DNA from: Flavobacteriaceae bacterium | GTDB taxonomy: Bacteria; Bacteroidota; Bacteroidia; Flavobacteriales; Flavobacteriaceae | Length of the DNA stretch: 33,805 bases | Direction of reading: 5' to 3' | NCBI GenBank assembly: GCA_024638225.1 | Contig: JAHEKR010000065.1 | Span: 1 to 33,805 of the forward strand | Shown: positions 23,834 through 33,653 of the stretch, in pieces | Layout: each line of letters opens with the position of its first letter | Numbering within the stretch: position 1 is the stretch's first letter | Notes under the pieces: generated by a model | What the model was told of the DNA's origin: nothing | The model's database searches: none | What the model saw: only the letters and a program-made list of their open reading frames with translations | Position numbers and translations under genes: made by a program

Positions 23834-25113
23834 CCATTCATCAACCCCTCAATTTCGTCGGGATCTATCGGAATATTGGCCATTAAATTTATAGGTGCGC
23901 CGCTTGCTTGTACGACCACGTCATCCTCCAAGCGGATACCAAACCCTTCTTTTGGAATGTAAATGCCCGGCTCAACAGTAAAGACCATGTTGGGTTGCAT
24001 AGGCTCGTCCAATAGGCCGTAGTCATGTGTGTCTAGACCTAAATGATGTGAGGTTCCATGCATAAAATAGGTTTTGTATGCCTCTGAGTTAGTCAATACA
24101 TCTTTCTTGGTGATCAATTCTAGATCTATAAGGGCACTGCTCATCAGTTTGCCTACTTCTTTATGATAGGCTTTCCACAGTGTTCCAGGTACCAATAGCT
24201 TCGTAGCTTCGTTTTTAACATTTAAAACAGCATTGTATACCGCACGTTGTCGGGTACTAAAACGTCCGGAAACGGGAATAGTACGGGTCATGTCTGAGGC
24301 GTAATTGCCAAACTCTGCGCCCACATCCATAAGCAGTAGCTCTCCGTTCTGACATTGCTGGTTGTTTTCTATGTAGTGCAATACGTTGCTGTTGCTCCCC
24401 GAAGCAATAATGGGCGTATAGGCAAAACCTTTGGACCGATTACGCAAAAACTCGTGAGCGTATTCAGCTTGAATTTCATATTCCCAAACACCAGGTTTGA
24501 CAAACCCTAACACGCGACGAAATCCTTTTTCCGTAATCGAGCACGCATGCTTAATTTGGGCGATTTCTTCTGGAGCCTTTACGGAACGAAGCCGCTGCAA
24601 GATAAAATTACTCTTCTCGTATTTTTGGTAGGGAAAAAGTTCTTTGCACCACTTGATAAAGCGGTCTTCTCGAGTTTCTGTTTCTACTTTAGCTCTGTAG
24701 TGTTCGTTGGTATTGATGTAAATATGTTCACTGTGTCGGGCTAAATCCATAAAAACTTGTTCAAATGTATCAGCCCAGTAAACCGTTTTAATACCGGACA
24801 CCATAGTAGCTTCCTTTGCAGTGAGTTTGTGCCCTTCCCAAACAGCTATTTGTGGATTGGTTTTGCGTACAAACACTATCTCTCGATGCGCAGGATTTTC
24901 GGCATCTGGGTATAGAATTAATGTAGTTTCCTCTTGGTCTATTCCTGTTAAATAGAATATATCCCTGTGTTGTTCAAAGGGATGCGTGCTGTCCGCACTA
25001 ATGGGATAAATGTCGTTTGAATTAAAAACCGCAATGCTGTTGGGCTTGAGTTGTTGCACAAATCGCTTTCGGTTAAATTCAAAGACCGATTGGGAGAGTC
25101 CTGTTTTTTGCAT
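23830..25113 (-). CDS. Xaa-Pro aminopeptidase (M24B, aminopeptidase P)
   Basis: The 427-residue protein has an N-terminal AMP_N domain (about 1-130) and a pita-bread catalytic domain with the five metal ligands visible. Two are Asp in LLMDVGAEFGNYASDMTRT, His in HGTSHHLGLD, Glu in FTVEPGIYIP and Glu in GIRLEDDVVV. It releases the N-terminal residue from peptides with proline in second place, using two Mn ions, in the cytoplasm. ATG 25113 is preferred over an ORF start at 25242, which would run into the divergent propeller gene. The gap to that gene is only 43 bases and must hold both promoters. Confidence 0.93.
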   Translation of the reverse strand: MQKTGLSQSVFEFNRKRFVQQLKPNSIAVFNSNDIYPISADSTHPFEQHRDIFYLTGIDQEETTLILYPDAENPAHREIVFVRKTNPQIAVWEGHKLTAKEATMVSGIKTVYWADTFEQVFMDLARHSEHIYINTNEHYRAKVETETREDRFIKWCKELFPYQKYEKSNFILQRLRSVKAPEEIAQIKHACSITEKGFRRVLGFVKPGVWEYEIQAEYAHEFLRNRSKGFAYTPIIASGSNSNVLHYIENNQQCQNGELLLMDVGAEFGNYASDMTRTIPVSGRFSTRQRAVYNAVLNVKNEATKLLVPGTLWKAYHKEVGKLMSSALIDLELITKKDVLTNSEAYKTYFMHGTSHHLGLDTHDYGLLDEPMQPNMVFTVEPGIYIPKEGFGIRLEDDVVVQASGAPINLMANIPIDPDEIEGLMNG

Positions 25114-25156
25114 ATTGCAAAATAAAAATTTATATTCAAAAAGTAAGACAAGTTTT

Positions 25157-27976
25157 ATGAAACTAGCAAATTTTAAATACATTATAACTTTTGTTTTAAT
25201 TTGTCCCTTGGTTGTTTTCTCAAACAATTTAACAGCATCCAAAGTTATTGCCGATACGCTTGTATCAAAATCGTTGGTTCAGCGATTGCCTCTAACAAAC
25301 ATTGGACCAAGCGTTATGAGTGGTCGTGTAACAGACCTAGCCGTAAACCCCTCCGCAACACATGAGTTCTATGTTGCCTATGCTTCTGGCGGGTTGTGGT
25401 ATACAGACAACAACGGCACTTCTTTTGTGCCCGTACTAGACAACGGACAAACCCAAAATATCGGTGATATCGCTGTACACTGGCCTACACACACCCTTTA
25501 TGTGGGGACTGGCGAAAACAACGCTTCAAGATCTTCCTATGCTGGATTAGGGCTGTTAAAATCTACCGACAGGGGGGCTCATTGGGAACATATTGGACTG
25601 GAGGATGCCCACCATATTGGCAAAATAGAAATTAACCCCAACAATCCTGATGAAGTAGTTGTTGGCGCAACCGGACATTTATATTCACCCAATACCATGA
25701 GAGGAGTTTACAGAACAATGGATGGTGGGGCAACTTGGGAAAATACATTATACATTAATAATACAACAGGCATTATTGAATTAAGCGTTGCCCCAGAAAA
25801 TTTTGCAATTCAATATGCAGCTGCCTGGCAAAAAGAGCGCAAAGCATGGAACTTTACGGGCAGTGGAGCCGCATCGGGTATTTATAAAAGTACTGATGCA
25901 GGAGCAAGCTGGACCCTTATTTCATCATCCTCGAGCGGTTTTCCACAAGGAAAGGGTGTAGGTCGAATAGGTATTGCAGCTTTTGACAGCCAGACACTTT
26001 TCGCGATTTGCGATGTCCAAGACAGACGCCCTAAGGAGCGCAACCATGTAGAAGGCTTAAAAAAAGCAGACTTTGAAGGAATTTCTTTTGAAGCATTTAT
26101 GGCCATAGATTCAAATTTATTGGAACGTTTTTTGCGAGACAATAATTTTCCAAAAAAGCACACAGCATCGAGTGTTCGAGCAGCTGTAAAAAACGGAAAA
26201 CTCAATCCTACAGATATTGCTTTATTTTTGTCAGATGCCAATGCAGCCTTATTTGACACACCCGTTGTTGGCCCTCAAGTTTATCGGTCGAACGATGGTG
26301 GAATAACGTGGACCAAAACGCACGAAAACTATCTAGACGATATCTATTACAGTTACGGTTATTACTTTGGGATGATTCATGTTTCTCCAGTAAACAAAGA
26401 ACGCATCTATATTTATGGGGTACCCATACTTACATCAGCTGACGGCGGAAAAACCTTTTCCTCTATAGATGCCCCAAACGTACATGCAGATCATCATGCA
26501 CTTTGGATTAACCCCAAAAACCCAAAACATTTAGTAAATGGCAATGATGGTGGTGTAAATATCAGTTATGATGGTGGAAAAAATTGGATGAAAGCAAACC
26601 AACCGACAGTTGGCCAGTTTTATACTGTTTATGCGGACAATCAAACACCCTATCACGTATATGGAGGCTTGCAAGATAATGGGGTATGGGAGGCAGTCCA
26701 TACCGCATCGGAGAGTGTGCGTTGGCACCAAAGCGGACACAACCCATGGACGAGTATCATGGGTGGTGATGGGATGCAGATACAGGTCGATTCACGGGAT
26801 GCGAACATTGTATACACAGGCTACCAGTTTGGTAATTACTACCGAATTAATCAAAAAAATGACGAAAGGAAATACATTCAGCCCAAGCATATTTTGGGTG
26901 AAGCTCCCCTGCGATTTAATTGGCAAACACCCATATTACTTTCTCCACACAATAACGATATTCTCTATATGGGGAGTAATAAGGTACACCGTTCACTTAA
27001 TAAGGGTGATGACTGGACAACTATTTCTGGAGACCTAACCGCAGGTGGAAAACCAGGAAATGTTCCCTACGGAACCCTAACTACTGTAGATGAGTCGCCA
27101 AAAATATTTGGCATGTTGGTCGTGGGTTCTGATGACGGCCGCATTCACCTGACTGAGGACAGTGGAGCTAGTTGGAGTTGTATTAGCGATTCGCTTCCTC
27201 AACAACTATGGGTTAGCCGTGTGCAGTTTTCCAAGCATCAGCCCAACCGAATTTATGCTACTTTAAACGGGTACCGTTTGGATGATTTTACCCCTTATGT
27301 TTATGTATCTGATGATTTGGGAGCAAGCTGGCAAAACATCAGCGGCAATTTGGCAGACTCACCAGTAAATGTAATTCGCGAAGATGTAACCAACGAAAAC
27401 ATACTCTTTGTAGGAACCGATAGGGCCCTGTATGTGAGTATTGACCGTGGTGAGAAATGGCATGCTTTTGATGAGGGCTTGCCGGCTGTTGCTGTTCATG
27501 ACTTATATATTCAAAAGCAAGAAAATGACTTACTTGTTGGCACACATGGACGATCGATTTTCAAACTTGAGCTTGAGGAGATACAGCAGCTACCGCAATT
27601 ATCTATAAGGAGTTTTGCTGTGTTGGCACCAGGAGTTGTTAAACACAGTAAGCGTTGGGGACAAAAGCGCCGAATTTGGAGCAAGGCAAACAGCCCAGAT
27701 TTTCATTGGACTATCTTTAGCCAAAAGCCAAGTAGTGGAGTTTGGCAACTTGTTTCTGAAAAGGATATAGTTCTTTTTGAAGATGCTGTTTCCTTGTCTA
27801 GAGGCCTACAACATATAGCCTACGATTTGACAATAGACCCAGCCGCTGTGAATAGATTTGCAAAAAAGCACAAGATAACGCTTGACCCATCTACAGATGG
27901 GAAGTGGTATCTGCCCAAGGGCAGCTATACGTTATTGTGGAATGATGTACCACAAACGACTCTTGTCATTGAGTAG
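25157..27976 (+). CDS. Large secreted Asp-box (sortilin/BNR-like) beta-propeller protein
   Basis: The 939-residue product has a signal peptide (KLANFKYIITFVLICPLVVFS) and about ten Asp-box repeats of the S/T-x-D-x-G-x-x-W type, for example KSTDRGAHW, RTMDGGATW, KSTDAGASW, RSNDGGITW, NISYDGGKNW, HLTEDSGASW, VSDDLGASW and VSIDRGEKW. They form one or two propellers as in sortilin/VPS10 and BNR proteins. These are usually binding or carbohydrate-related folds; I see no catalytic signature that fixes a function. A charged, helix-like stretch (about residues 290-370) breaks the repeat series. No type IX secretion C-terminal domain is obvious. ATG 25157 is chosen for the signal peptide; earlier in-frame codons lie in the divergent aminopeptidase gene. 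Confidence 0.85.
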   Translation: MKLANFKYIITFVLICPLVVFSNNLTASKVIADTLVSKSLVQRLPLTNIGPSVMSGRVTDLAVNPSATHEFYVAYASGGLWYTDNNGTSFVPVLDNGQTQNIGDIAVHWPTHTLYVGTGENNASRSSYAGLGLLKSTDRGAHWEHIGLEDAHHIGKIEINPNNPDEVVVGATGHLYSPNTMRGVYRTMDGGATWENTLYINNTTGIIELSVAPENFAIQYAAAWQKERKAWNFTGSGAASGIYKSTDAGASWTLISSSSSGFPQGKGVGRIGIAAFDSQTLFAICDVQDRRPKERNHVEGLKKADFEGISFEAFMAIDSNLLERFLRDNNFPKKHTASSVRAAVKNGKLNPTDIALFLSDANAALFDTPVVGPQVYRSNDGGITWTKTHENYLDDIYYSYGYYFGMIHVSPVNKERIYIYGVPILTSADGGKTFSSIDAPNVHADHHALWINPKNPKHLVNGNDGGVNISYDGGKNWMKANQPTVGQFYTVYADNQTPYHVYGGLQDNGVWEAVHTASESVRWHQSGHNPWTSIMGGDGMQIQVDSRDANIVYTGYQFGNYYRINQKNDERKYIQPKHILGEAPLRFNWQTPILLSPHNNDILYMGSNKVHRSLNKGDDWTTISGDLTAGGKPGNVPYGTLTTVDESPKIFGMLVVGSDDGRIHLTEDSGASWSCISDSLPQQLWVSRVQFSKHQPNRIYATLNGYRLDDFTPYVYVSDDLGASWQNISGNLADSPVNVIREDVTNENILFVGTDRALYVSIDRGEKWHAFDEGLPAVAVHDLYIQKQENDLLVGTHGRSIFKLELEEIQQLPQLSIRSFAVLAPGVVKHSKRWGQKRRIWSKANSPDFHWTIFSQKPSSGVWQLVSEKDIVLFEDAVSLSRGLQHIAYDLTIDPAAVNRFAKKHKITLDPSTDGKWYLPKGSYTLLWNDVPQTTLVIE

Positions 27977-28048
27977 AAGTCCATTTTTGCTTTGATTTAA
28001 CACATTTTAACGACACGATGTTAGAATTATGCTAAATAGTCCAAAACC

Positions 28049-28080
28049 TTTGGTATTCAGGCAATCAGGATGTAATTTTG
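28049..28080 (+). promoter_or_regulatory. Promoter of the sdh operon
   Basis: TTTG (28049-28052) and TAATTTTG (28073-28080) with a 20-base spacer match both elements of the Bacteroidota housekeeping promoter (TTTG, 19-21 bases, TAnnTTTG). It lies 22 bases before the sdhC ATG. This is the best promoter in the window. Confidence 0.75.
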
Positions 28081-28102
28081 TAGTCCAATTAATCCAAATT
28101 TT

Positions 28103-28762
28103 ATGGGAGCCCTATCGTCTTCAACAATTTTCAGAAAAGTAGCCATGGCTTTGTCTGGTCTTTTCTTGATGATATTTTTACTACAACACTTTTTGATTAA
28201 TATCACTTCTGTGTTTAGCGCTGATGTGTTCAATCAGCTTTCGCACTTTATGGGAACTAACCCACTGGTGCAGTTTGTTCTCCAGCCAATTCTTATTGGC
28301 GGTGTTATTTTTCACTTTTTAATGGGCTTTGTTTTGGAGTGGCAAAACAACAGGGCTCGGGGCACAAAATACGCTGTTTTTAAGGGTAGTGCTAATGCGA
28401 GTTGGATGTCGCGCAACATGCTTATTTCTGGGGCTACAGTGCTTGCTTTTTTAGCCCTTCATTTCTATGATTTTTGGGTTCCTGAAATCAAGCACAAATA
28501 CATCGATTTTTTGCCTGAAGACCCAAACCGTTATCACGCAGAGTTGGTACACAAGTTTGAAGATCTGGTGCGCGTTCTTATTTATGTAGTTTCCTTTTTC
28601 TTTTTGTCCCTACATCTCTTACACGGATTTGCTTCGTCTTTTCAATCGATGGGAATAAACAACAAATACACTCCTTTGATTAAGTCCTTTGGGAAGCTTT
28701 ATGCTGTAGGGATTCCACTCGGCTTTGCGTTTATAGCAATTATTCACTTTTTAAATCATTAA
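28103..28762 (+). CDS. sdhC: Succinate dehydrogenase cytochrome b subunit
   Basis: The 219-residue membrane protein has about five hydrophobic helices with histidines at helix positions ([32 protein letters not shown]). This is the single-subunit diheme cytochrome b type (as in Bacillus Sdh and Wolinella Frd), and no sdhD gene follows. It anchors the complex and carries electrons to quinone. The stop is one base from the sdhA ATG. A consensus promoter precedes it. Confidence 0.93.
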   Translation: MGALSSSTIFRKVAMALSGLFLMIFLLQHFLINITSVFSADVFNQLSHFMGTNPLVQFVLQPILIGGVIFHFLMGFVLEWQNNRARGTKYAVFKGSANASWMSRNMLISGATVLAFLALHFYDFWVPEIKHKYIDFLPEDPNRYHAELVHKFEDLVRVLIYVVSFFFLSLHLLHGFASSFQSMGINNKYTPLIKSFGKLYAVGIPLGFAFIAIIHFLNH

Positions 28763-28763
28763 T

Positions 28764-30767
28764 ATGGCCCCATTAGATGCTAAAATTCCCCAAGGTCCAA
28801 TAGCCGATAAGTGGACCAATCACAAAAACAATATTCGGTTGGTAAGCCCAGCCAACAAACGCCAAATAGACGTTATCGTGGTAGGCACCGGATTGGCCGG
28901 TGGTTCTGCAGCTGCAACTCTAGCTGAGCTAGGCTATAATGTCAAAGCCTTTTGCTATCAAGACTCACCAAGGCGTGCACACTCCATTGCTGCCCAAGGA
29001 GGTATTAATGCAGCAAAAAATTACCAAGGGGACGGTGATTCTATCTACCGTTTGTTCTACGATACTGTAAAGGGAGGTGACTATCGTTCTCGCGAGGCCA
29101 ATGTGTACCGACTTGCAGAAGTCTCCTCTAACATAATCGACCAATGTGTTGCGCAAGGCGTACCATTCGCTCGTGACTATGGGGGTTTGCTGGACAACCG
29201 TTCGTTTGGTGGGGTTTTGGTTTCCAGAACCTTTTATGCGAAAGGCCAAACCGGACAGCAACTTTTATTGGGGGCTTATTCGGCCATGAACCGACAAATA
29301 GGCCGCGGCAAAATTAAAATGTACAATCGCCATGAAATGCTTGACTTGGTCAAAGTAGAGGGCAAAGCAAGAGGTATCATCACCCGTAATTTGGTTACTG
29401 GAGCAATCGAACGGCATGCTGCTCACGCAGTTGTGATTGCCTCAGGTGGCTATGGAAATTTATTTTATCTCTCCACAAATGCTATGGGAAGTAATGTGAC
29501 CGCAGCATGGAAAATTCACAAGCAGGGGGCACATTTTGCAAATCCTTGTTTCACGCAAATTCACCCAACCTGCATACCAGTTTCTGGTGAACATCAGTCT
29601 AAGTTGACGCTAATGTCCGAGTCGCTGCGAAATGATGGTCGTATTTGGGTACCCAAAAAGAAAGCCGATGCCCAAGCTATTCGTGAAGGGAAACGCAAGC
29701 CCATTGACTTAGCAGAAGAAGACCGAGACTACTATTTGGAGCGGCGCTATCCTGCATTTGGAAATTTAGTGCCTCGTGATGTAGCTTCACGAGCAGCCAA
29801 AGAGCGTTGCGACGAAGGCTATGGCGTTAATAAAACTGGTGAAGCCGTTTTTTTAGACTTTGCTGATGCCATTGTCCGTTACGGAAAAGAAAAAGCCCAC
29901 GTCAAAGGTTTGGATGAAAACGACATGGATCTTGTTCGAAAGCTGGGTAAAGAAATCATCAAGGCGAAGTATGGAAACCTTTTCCAGATGTACGAGAAAA
30001 TTGTAGATCAAAACCCATACGAAACGCCCATGATGATTTATCCTGCGGTGCACTACACCATGGGAGGTGTATGGGTAGATTATAATTTGATGACTTCTAT
30101 TCCAGGTTGTTTTGCCATAGGCGAAGCCAACTTCTCAGATCACGGAGCCAACCGATTGGGTGCCTCTGCACTAATGCAAGGATTGGCAGATGGTTATTTT
30201 GTTTTGCCCTACACCATAGGCGATTATTTAGCAGATGATATTCGAACAGGGGCTATATCAACAGAAACAGCAGAGTTTGAAGCCGCTGAAAAAAATGTTC
30301 GCGCTCAGATAGACGCCTTAATTTCAAATAAAGGAACCAAGACCGTGGATTACTTTCACCGTAAATTGGGAAAAATTATTTGGAATAAGTGCGGAATGTC
30401 ACGCAACGAAAAAGAGCTTAAAGAAGCCATGAAAGAAGTAAAAGCACTTCGTGAAGCATTTTACAAAGAGGTTTTTGTTCCAGGTACACCAGATTCATTC
30501 AACGAGTCACTGGCTAAAGCTTTGAGAGTAGCTGACTTTTTGGAGCTGGGCGAATTGTTTGCTAAAGATGCGCTTCAACGTACGGAGTCGTGCGGGGGAC
30601 ACTTTAGAGAAGAATCTCAATCACCTGAGGGCGAAGCCCTAAGAGATGACGAAAACTTTACCTACGTTTCTGCTTGGGAATACAAGGGAGAACCAAGTAA
30701 AGCCAAATTACACCAAGAACAGCTGAACTACGAAAATATTGAATTGAAAACTAGATCGTATAAGTAG
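28764..30767 (+). CDS. sdhA: Succinate dehydrogenase flavoprotein subunit
   Basis: The 667-residue protein has the FAD-binding start [20 protein letters not shown] (about 36-55), the covalent FAD histidine H73 in [13 protein letters not shown], the active-site regions [14 protein letters not shown] and [13 protein letters not shown], and [12 protein letters not shown]. It oxidises succinate to fumarate in the TCA cycle. The length fits the Bacteroidota/epsilon type with the cytochrome b partner encoded upstream. sdhB would normally follow directly, but here a 0.5-kb four-helix-bundle element lies between. Confidence 0.97.
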   Translation: MAPLDAKIPQGPIADKWTNHKNNIRLVSPANKRQIDVIVVGTGLAGGSAAATLAELGYNVKAFCYQDSPRRAHSIAAQGGINAAKNYQGDGDSIYRLFYDTVKGGDYRSREANVYRLAEVSSNIIDQCVAQGVPFARDYGGLLDNRSFGGVLVSRTFYAKGQTGQQLLLGAYSAMNRQIGRGKIKMYNRHEMLDLVKVEGKARGIITRNLVTGAIERHAAHAVVIASGGYGNLFYLSTNAMGSNVTAAWKIHKQGAHFANPCFTQIHPTCIPVSGEHQSKLTLMSESLRNDGRIWVPKKKADAQAIREGKRKPIDLAEEDRDYYLERRYPAFGNLVPRDVASRAAKERCDEGYGVNKTGEAVFLDFADAIVRYGKEKAHVKGLDENDMDLVRKLGKEIIKAKYGNLFQMYEKIVDQNPYETPMMIYPAVHYTMGGVWVDYNLMTSIPGCFAIGEANFSDHGANRLGASALMQGLADGYFVLPYTIGDYLADDIRTGAISTETAEFEAAEKNVRAQIDALISNKGTKTVDYFHRKLGKIIWNKCGMSRNEKELKEAMKEVKALREAFYKEVFVPGTPDSFNESLAKALRVADFLELGELFAKDALQRTESCGGHFREESQSPEGEALRDDENFTYVSAWEYKGEPSKAKLHQEQLNYENIELKTRSYK

Positions 30768-30769
30768 GA

Positions 30770-31251
30770 TTGTGAACAGGAAATAGTTATTAGTTAATAG
30801 AAAAATAGGTTAATTGTGAACAGTTTGGTAATGAACGATATAAAAACATTTGAGGATTTGGAATGTTGGAAAAAAGCCAGACAACTAAGGTTAAAAATTT
30901 CTGAATTAGTTAAGACATTTCCTAGAGACGAAAAGTATGGACTTACATCACAAATTATCCGAGCGATAAGATCTGTAACACATAATATCGCAGAGGGTTA
31001 TGGTAGATTTCACTTTCGGGAGAATGCACAGTTTTGCAGAACTTCAAGGGGTTCGCTTTACGAAGTTTTAGATCAAGTGATTGTAGCTAATGACGAAGGT
31101 TTTATTAAATTGTATTAAATGATTTGAGAGAAGATATTTTGGAGAATATTAAAATTATTAATGGATATATAAATTATTTGGTCAAAAGTGCAGAGAAAAA
31201 AGATTAACGAATAACCGTTAATATTTAACTGTTAACTTTTCACTATTAACT
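30770..31251. mobile_element. IVS-type (four-helix-bundle) element between sdhA and sdhB
   Basis: About 0.5 kb of AT-rich DNA separates sdhA from sdhB. It begins with two direct copies of TTGTGAACAG (30770-30779, 30814-30823). AGTTAATAG (30792-30800) is inverted exactly as CTATTAACT (31243-31251), and the adjoining A-rich or T-rich bases also pair in part. Inside lies a gene of the family found in 23S rRNA intervening sequences. The edges are my estimate. No transposase is encoded. Confidence 0.55.
30831..31207 (+). pseudogene. Frameshifted four-helix-bundle (23S rRNA IVS-type) protein
   Basis: From ATG 30831 the frame reads 95 residues with the family's typical features: FEDLECWKKARQL, FPRDEKYGLTSQI, RSVTHNIAEGYGR and RGSLYEVLDQVIVANDEGF. 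It stops at 31116-31118. The missing C-terminal helix continues in another frame from 31115: LNDLREDILENIKIINGYIN, then YLVKSAEKKD and a stop at 31205-31207. A single lost T in the TATTAAAT stretch would explain this. Proteins of this family form small four-helix bundles; their function is unknown, and many are spread through Bacteroidota genomes. The truncated 95-residue form may still be made, or the shift may be a sequencing error. Confidence 0.85.
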
Positions 31252-31265
31252 TAACTACTTGGCAT

Positions 31266-32012
31266 ATGAAACTTACACTAATAATTTGGCGACAACAGAA
31301 TGCATCTGCAAAAGGCGGAATGCAAACCTACACTCTAGATGACGTCTCTCCAGACATGTCTTTTTTGGAAATGATGGATGTACTCAACGAACAATTAATG
31401 GGACAAGGGATAGACCCTGTGGCTTTTGATCACGACTGTCGCGAGGGGATTTGCGGGTCTTGCTCTATGTTTATCAATGGTGAAGCGCACGGACCAGATC
31501 GCTTGATTACAACCTGCCAACTCCATATGCGTAAGTTTAAAGACGGGGATACCATTCATATTGAACCTTTCCGTGCCAAGCCTTTCCCTGTTATTAAAGA
31601 TTTGGTAGTTGACCGAACGGCTTTTGACCGAATCCAACACGCAGGAGGCTTTGTGTCTGTAAACACTTCCGGTAATACACAAGATGCCAATTCTCTGCCT
31701 ATTGAAAAACAAGCAGCAGACAAAGCATTTGATGCCGCAGCGTGTATCGGGTGTGGAGCATGTGTAGCCAGTTGTAAAAATGCCTCTGCCATGCTTTTTG
31801 TCTCGGCAAAAGTTTCGCAGTACGCTCTTCTTCCTCAAGGCCAAGTAGAAGCTACGGATCGCGTACTTAATATGGTCAAGCAAATGGACGAGGAAGGCTT
31901 TGGAAACTGTACCAACACCGGAGCTTGTGAGGTGGAATGTCCAAAAGGAATTTCCCTCGAAAACATCGCCCGTATGAACCGTGAATACCTAACGGCAAAC
32001 CTTAAGGGATAA
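31266..32012 (+). CDS. sdhB: Succinate dehydrogenase iron-sulfur subunit
   Basis: The 248-residue protein has the [2Fe-2S] cysteines in [13 protein letters not shown] and ITTCQLH, and the C-terminal ferredoxin-like cysteines in [13 protein letters not shown] and [15 protein letters not shown] for the [4Fe-4S] and [3Fe-4S] clusters. It passes electrons from SdhA to SdhC. Its clusters depend on machinery like the SUF operon in this window. The inserted IVS element moves it 498 bases from sdhA, so it may rely on read-through or on a promoter in the element. It ends 15 bases before the convergent lipoprotein gene. Confidence 0.96.
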   Translation: MKLTLIIWRQQNASAKGGMQTYTLDDVSPDMSFLEMMDVLNEQLMGQGIDPVAFDHDCREGICGSCSMFINGEAHGPDRLITTCQLHMRKFKDGDTIHIEPFRAKPFPVIKDLVVDRTAFDRIQHAGGFVSVNTSGNTQDANSLPIEKQAADKAFDAAACIGCGACVASCKNASAMLFVSAKVSQYALLPQGQVEATDRVLNMVKQMDEEGFGNCTNTGACEVECPKGISLENIARMNREYLTANLKG

Positions 32013-32027
32013 AAGAAGTCAAATAAA

Positions 32028-33626
32028 CTATTCTAGACGGAATAGCTCTTGCAATTCCCAGTTGGCGCGAACATCAAGTATCGGCTCGTAATGATAAACA
32101 GCTTCTGGTTTTTTCTTTGACAGATAATTTCCTGTGTCCCATTTTCCGTTTTTATTTTCATCCAGTCGTACGCGTATATAATATTTATTGGGGATGAGGT
32201 AATCAAAACGCACTAATCCCTTAGGTTCGACCAAGTAAACAGAGCGTACTATTTCCTCATTTGGATTCAAGACATCTACAAACAGGGGATAGGACGGGAC
32301 ATTTTGCAAGCGCAGGGACAGATTGCCGTAATCAACCCGGCTTTTTGTAGATAGATTCACAAACAAACTGTCGTTGGCAACATCAAAAAAGTCAGTAAGT
32401 GCTCCAGGTAGCATTTCCAATTGATATTTTTCATTCGGGAACACATCAAAATAAAGATGTGCTTCATGCTTGTTGCGAAGATTAACGTTAAAATTGATCA
32501 AGACAGAATCCTTGTCGCGTAATCGGATTGAATCAGGGACTAGTTTTTGGATAGGCGTATTGCTCATAAACTTTATCGTATCTGTAAGGTGCAAAACGCC
32601 ACTAGGGCTAACTTCAACTGCCAGCGAATCGGGGTCTGCATTTCGCAAACGAAAAACGAATTTCTTCTGTAAGCTGTCTTTGTTTACCGAAAAACGAAGT
32701 GTATCTGCTGTAAGGTTTCGATACCAAAAGTATAGGCTGTCCTTTTTTTGGTCAAAGCTAATCACTGAGGCAAAGCTATCCCCCACTTCTTGGTCTAATG
32801 TAATCTGGGCACCCTTGGCATTTCCTTTGTATCCCAATCCAATTCTGTTTTGCCCTGCTTGATAGGCTCTTCCAAAATCAAATGAAACTTTCTCTTGAAA
32901 GAGAGTTAAGTTAAAAAGACTGTCAGTAGGCAGTGTGATTACACGTTCAACCATATCTATTTTATCCACTGACGGATCAAAAAGAAAGTTTTTCCCTGTG
33001 TCTTTTAGTGCTACAAGGGCATAAGTTCCAGCCCTTAGATTTGGTAGGTTAAAGTGAGTTAGGCTGTCCAGTGTATTTGTGTAGTAAAGAGGCTTTTCTT
33101 TGTAAATAATGGAATCTGTGTACGTGCTATCTACAGGATAGAGCATGACCGAAACAAAGGATTCTGGATTTCGATCTAGGGCATCTGAGATATCACCGCG
33201 AATCGATAATGAATCAATTTCGTTTCCTGTAGAAAAGACGTACGAAAAAAAGGAATACGGATTTCCTTCATTGTTGTCGACGACACTTTCCCCAAAATTA
33301 AATGTATAGGTGGTATTTGGCGAAAGGGTATCCAAAAATTCTATTTCAATGTATTTGGCAGCTACACTTTGAGGAGAGATAAGGTATGCAGTCTGCTCCA
33401 AGGGAGGCGAAATAACCAATTGTTCTTGTAATTTATTTAGCTTGATGTATTCGTCAAAATAAATACGTATTTGATCTTCCTTAAAATTCACTGTTTTTTG
33501 TGGAGGTACTGCACGTAGCATCACTGGTGGTGTCACATCTTCAGGTCCTCCGGTAGGCGAACCACGTTTGGCACACTGTGTTAGTAGTGTAGCAAGTAGA
33601 ACGAGAAGTGTAAGCCGTTTAAGCAT
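32028..33626 (-). CDS. Ig-like-domain lipoprotein of Bacteroidota type
   Basis: The 532-residue product has a lipoprotein signal (LTLLVLLATLLTQC, C18) followed by RGSPTGGPEDVTPPV and IRIYFDEYIKL, the start of a bacterial Ig-like (SbsA-type) domain seen in many Bacteroidota lipoproteins. The rest is rich in beta-strand-like segments, and the tail YYIRVRLDENKNGKWDTGNY is typical. The role is unknown; it is probably an envelope-attached protein. It lies 27 bases after the ComF-like gene on the same strand, so the two are probably co-transcribed. Confidence 0.85.
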   Translation of the reverse strand: MLKRLTLLVLLATLLTQCAKRGSPTGGPEDVTPPVMLRAVPPQKTVNFKEDQIRIYFDEYIKLNKLQEQLVISPPLEQTAYLISPQSVAAKYIEIEFLDTLSPNTTYTFNFGESVVDNNEGNPYSFFSYVFSTGNEIDSLSIRGDISDALDRNPESFVSVMLYPVDSTYTDSIIYKEKPLYYTNTLDSLTHFNLPNLRAGTYALVALKDTGKNFLFDPSVDKIDMVERVITLPTDSLFNLTLFQEKVSFDFGRAYQAGQNRIGLGYKGNAKGAQITLDQEVGDSFASVISFDQKKDSLYFWYRNLTADTLRFSVNKDSLQKKFVFRLRNADPDSLAVEVSPSGVLHLTDTIKFMSNTPIQKLVPDSIRLRDKDSVLINFNVNLRNKHEAHLYFDVFPNEKYQLEMLPGALTDFFDVANDSLFVNLSTKSRVDYGNLSLRLQNVPSYPLFVDVLNPNEEIVRSVYLVEPKGLVRFDYLIPNKYYIRVRLDENKNGKWDTGNYLSKKKPEAVYHYEPILDVRANWELQELFRLE

Positions 33627-33653
33627 ACAACAAATTAACGATTATTTTCTCGC

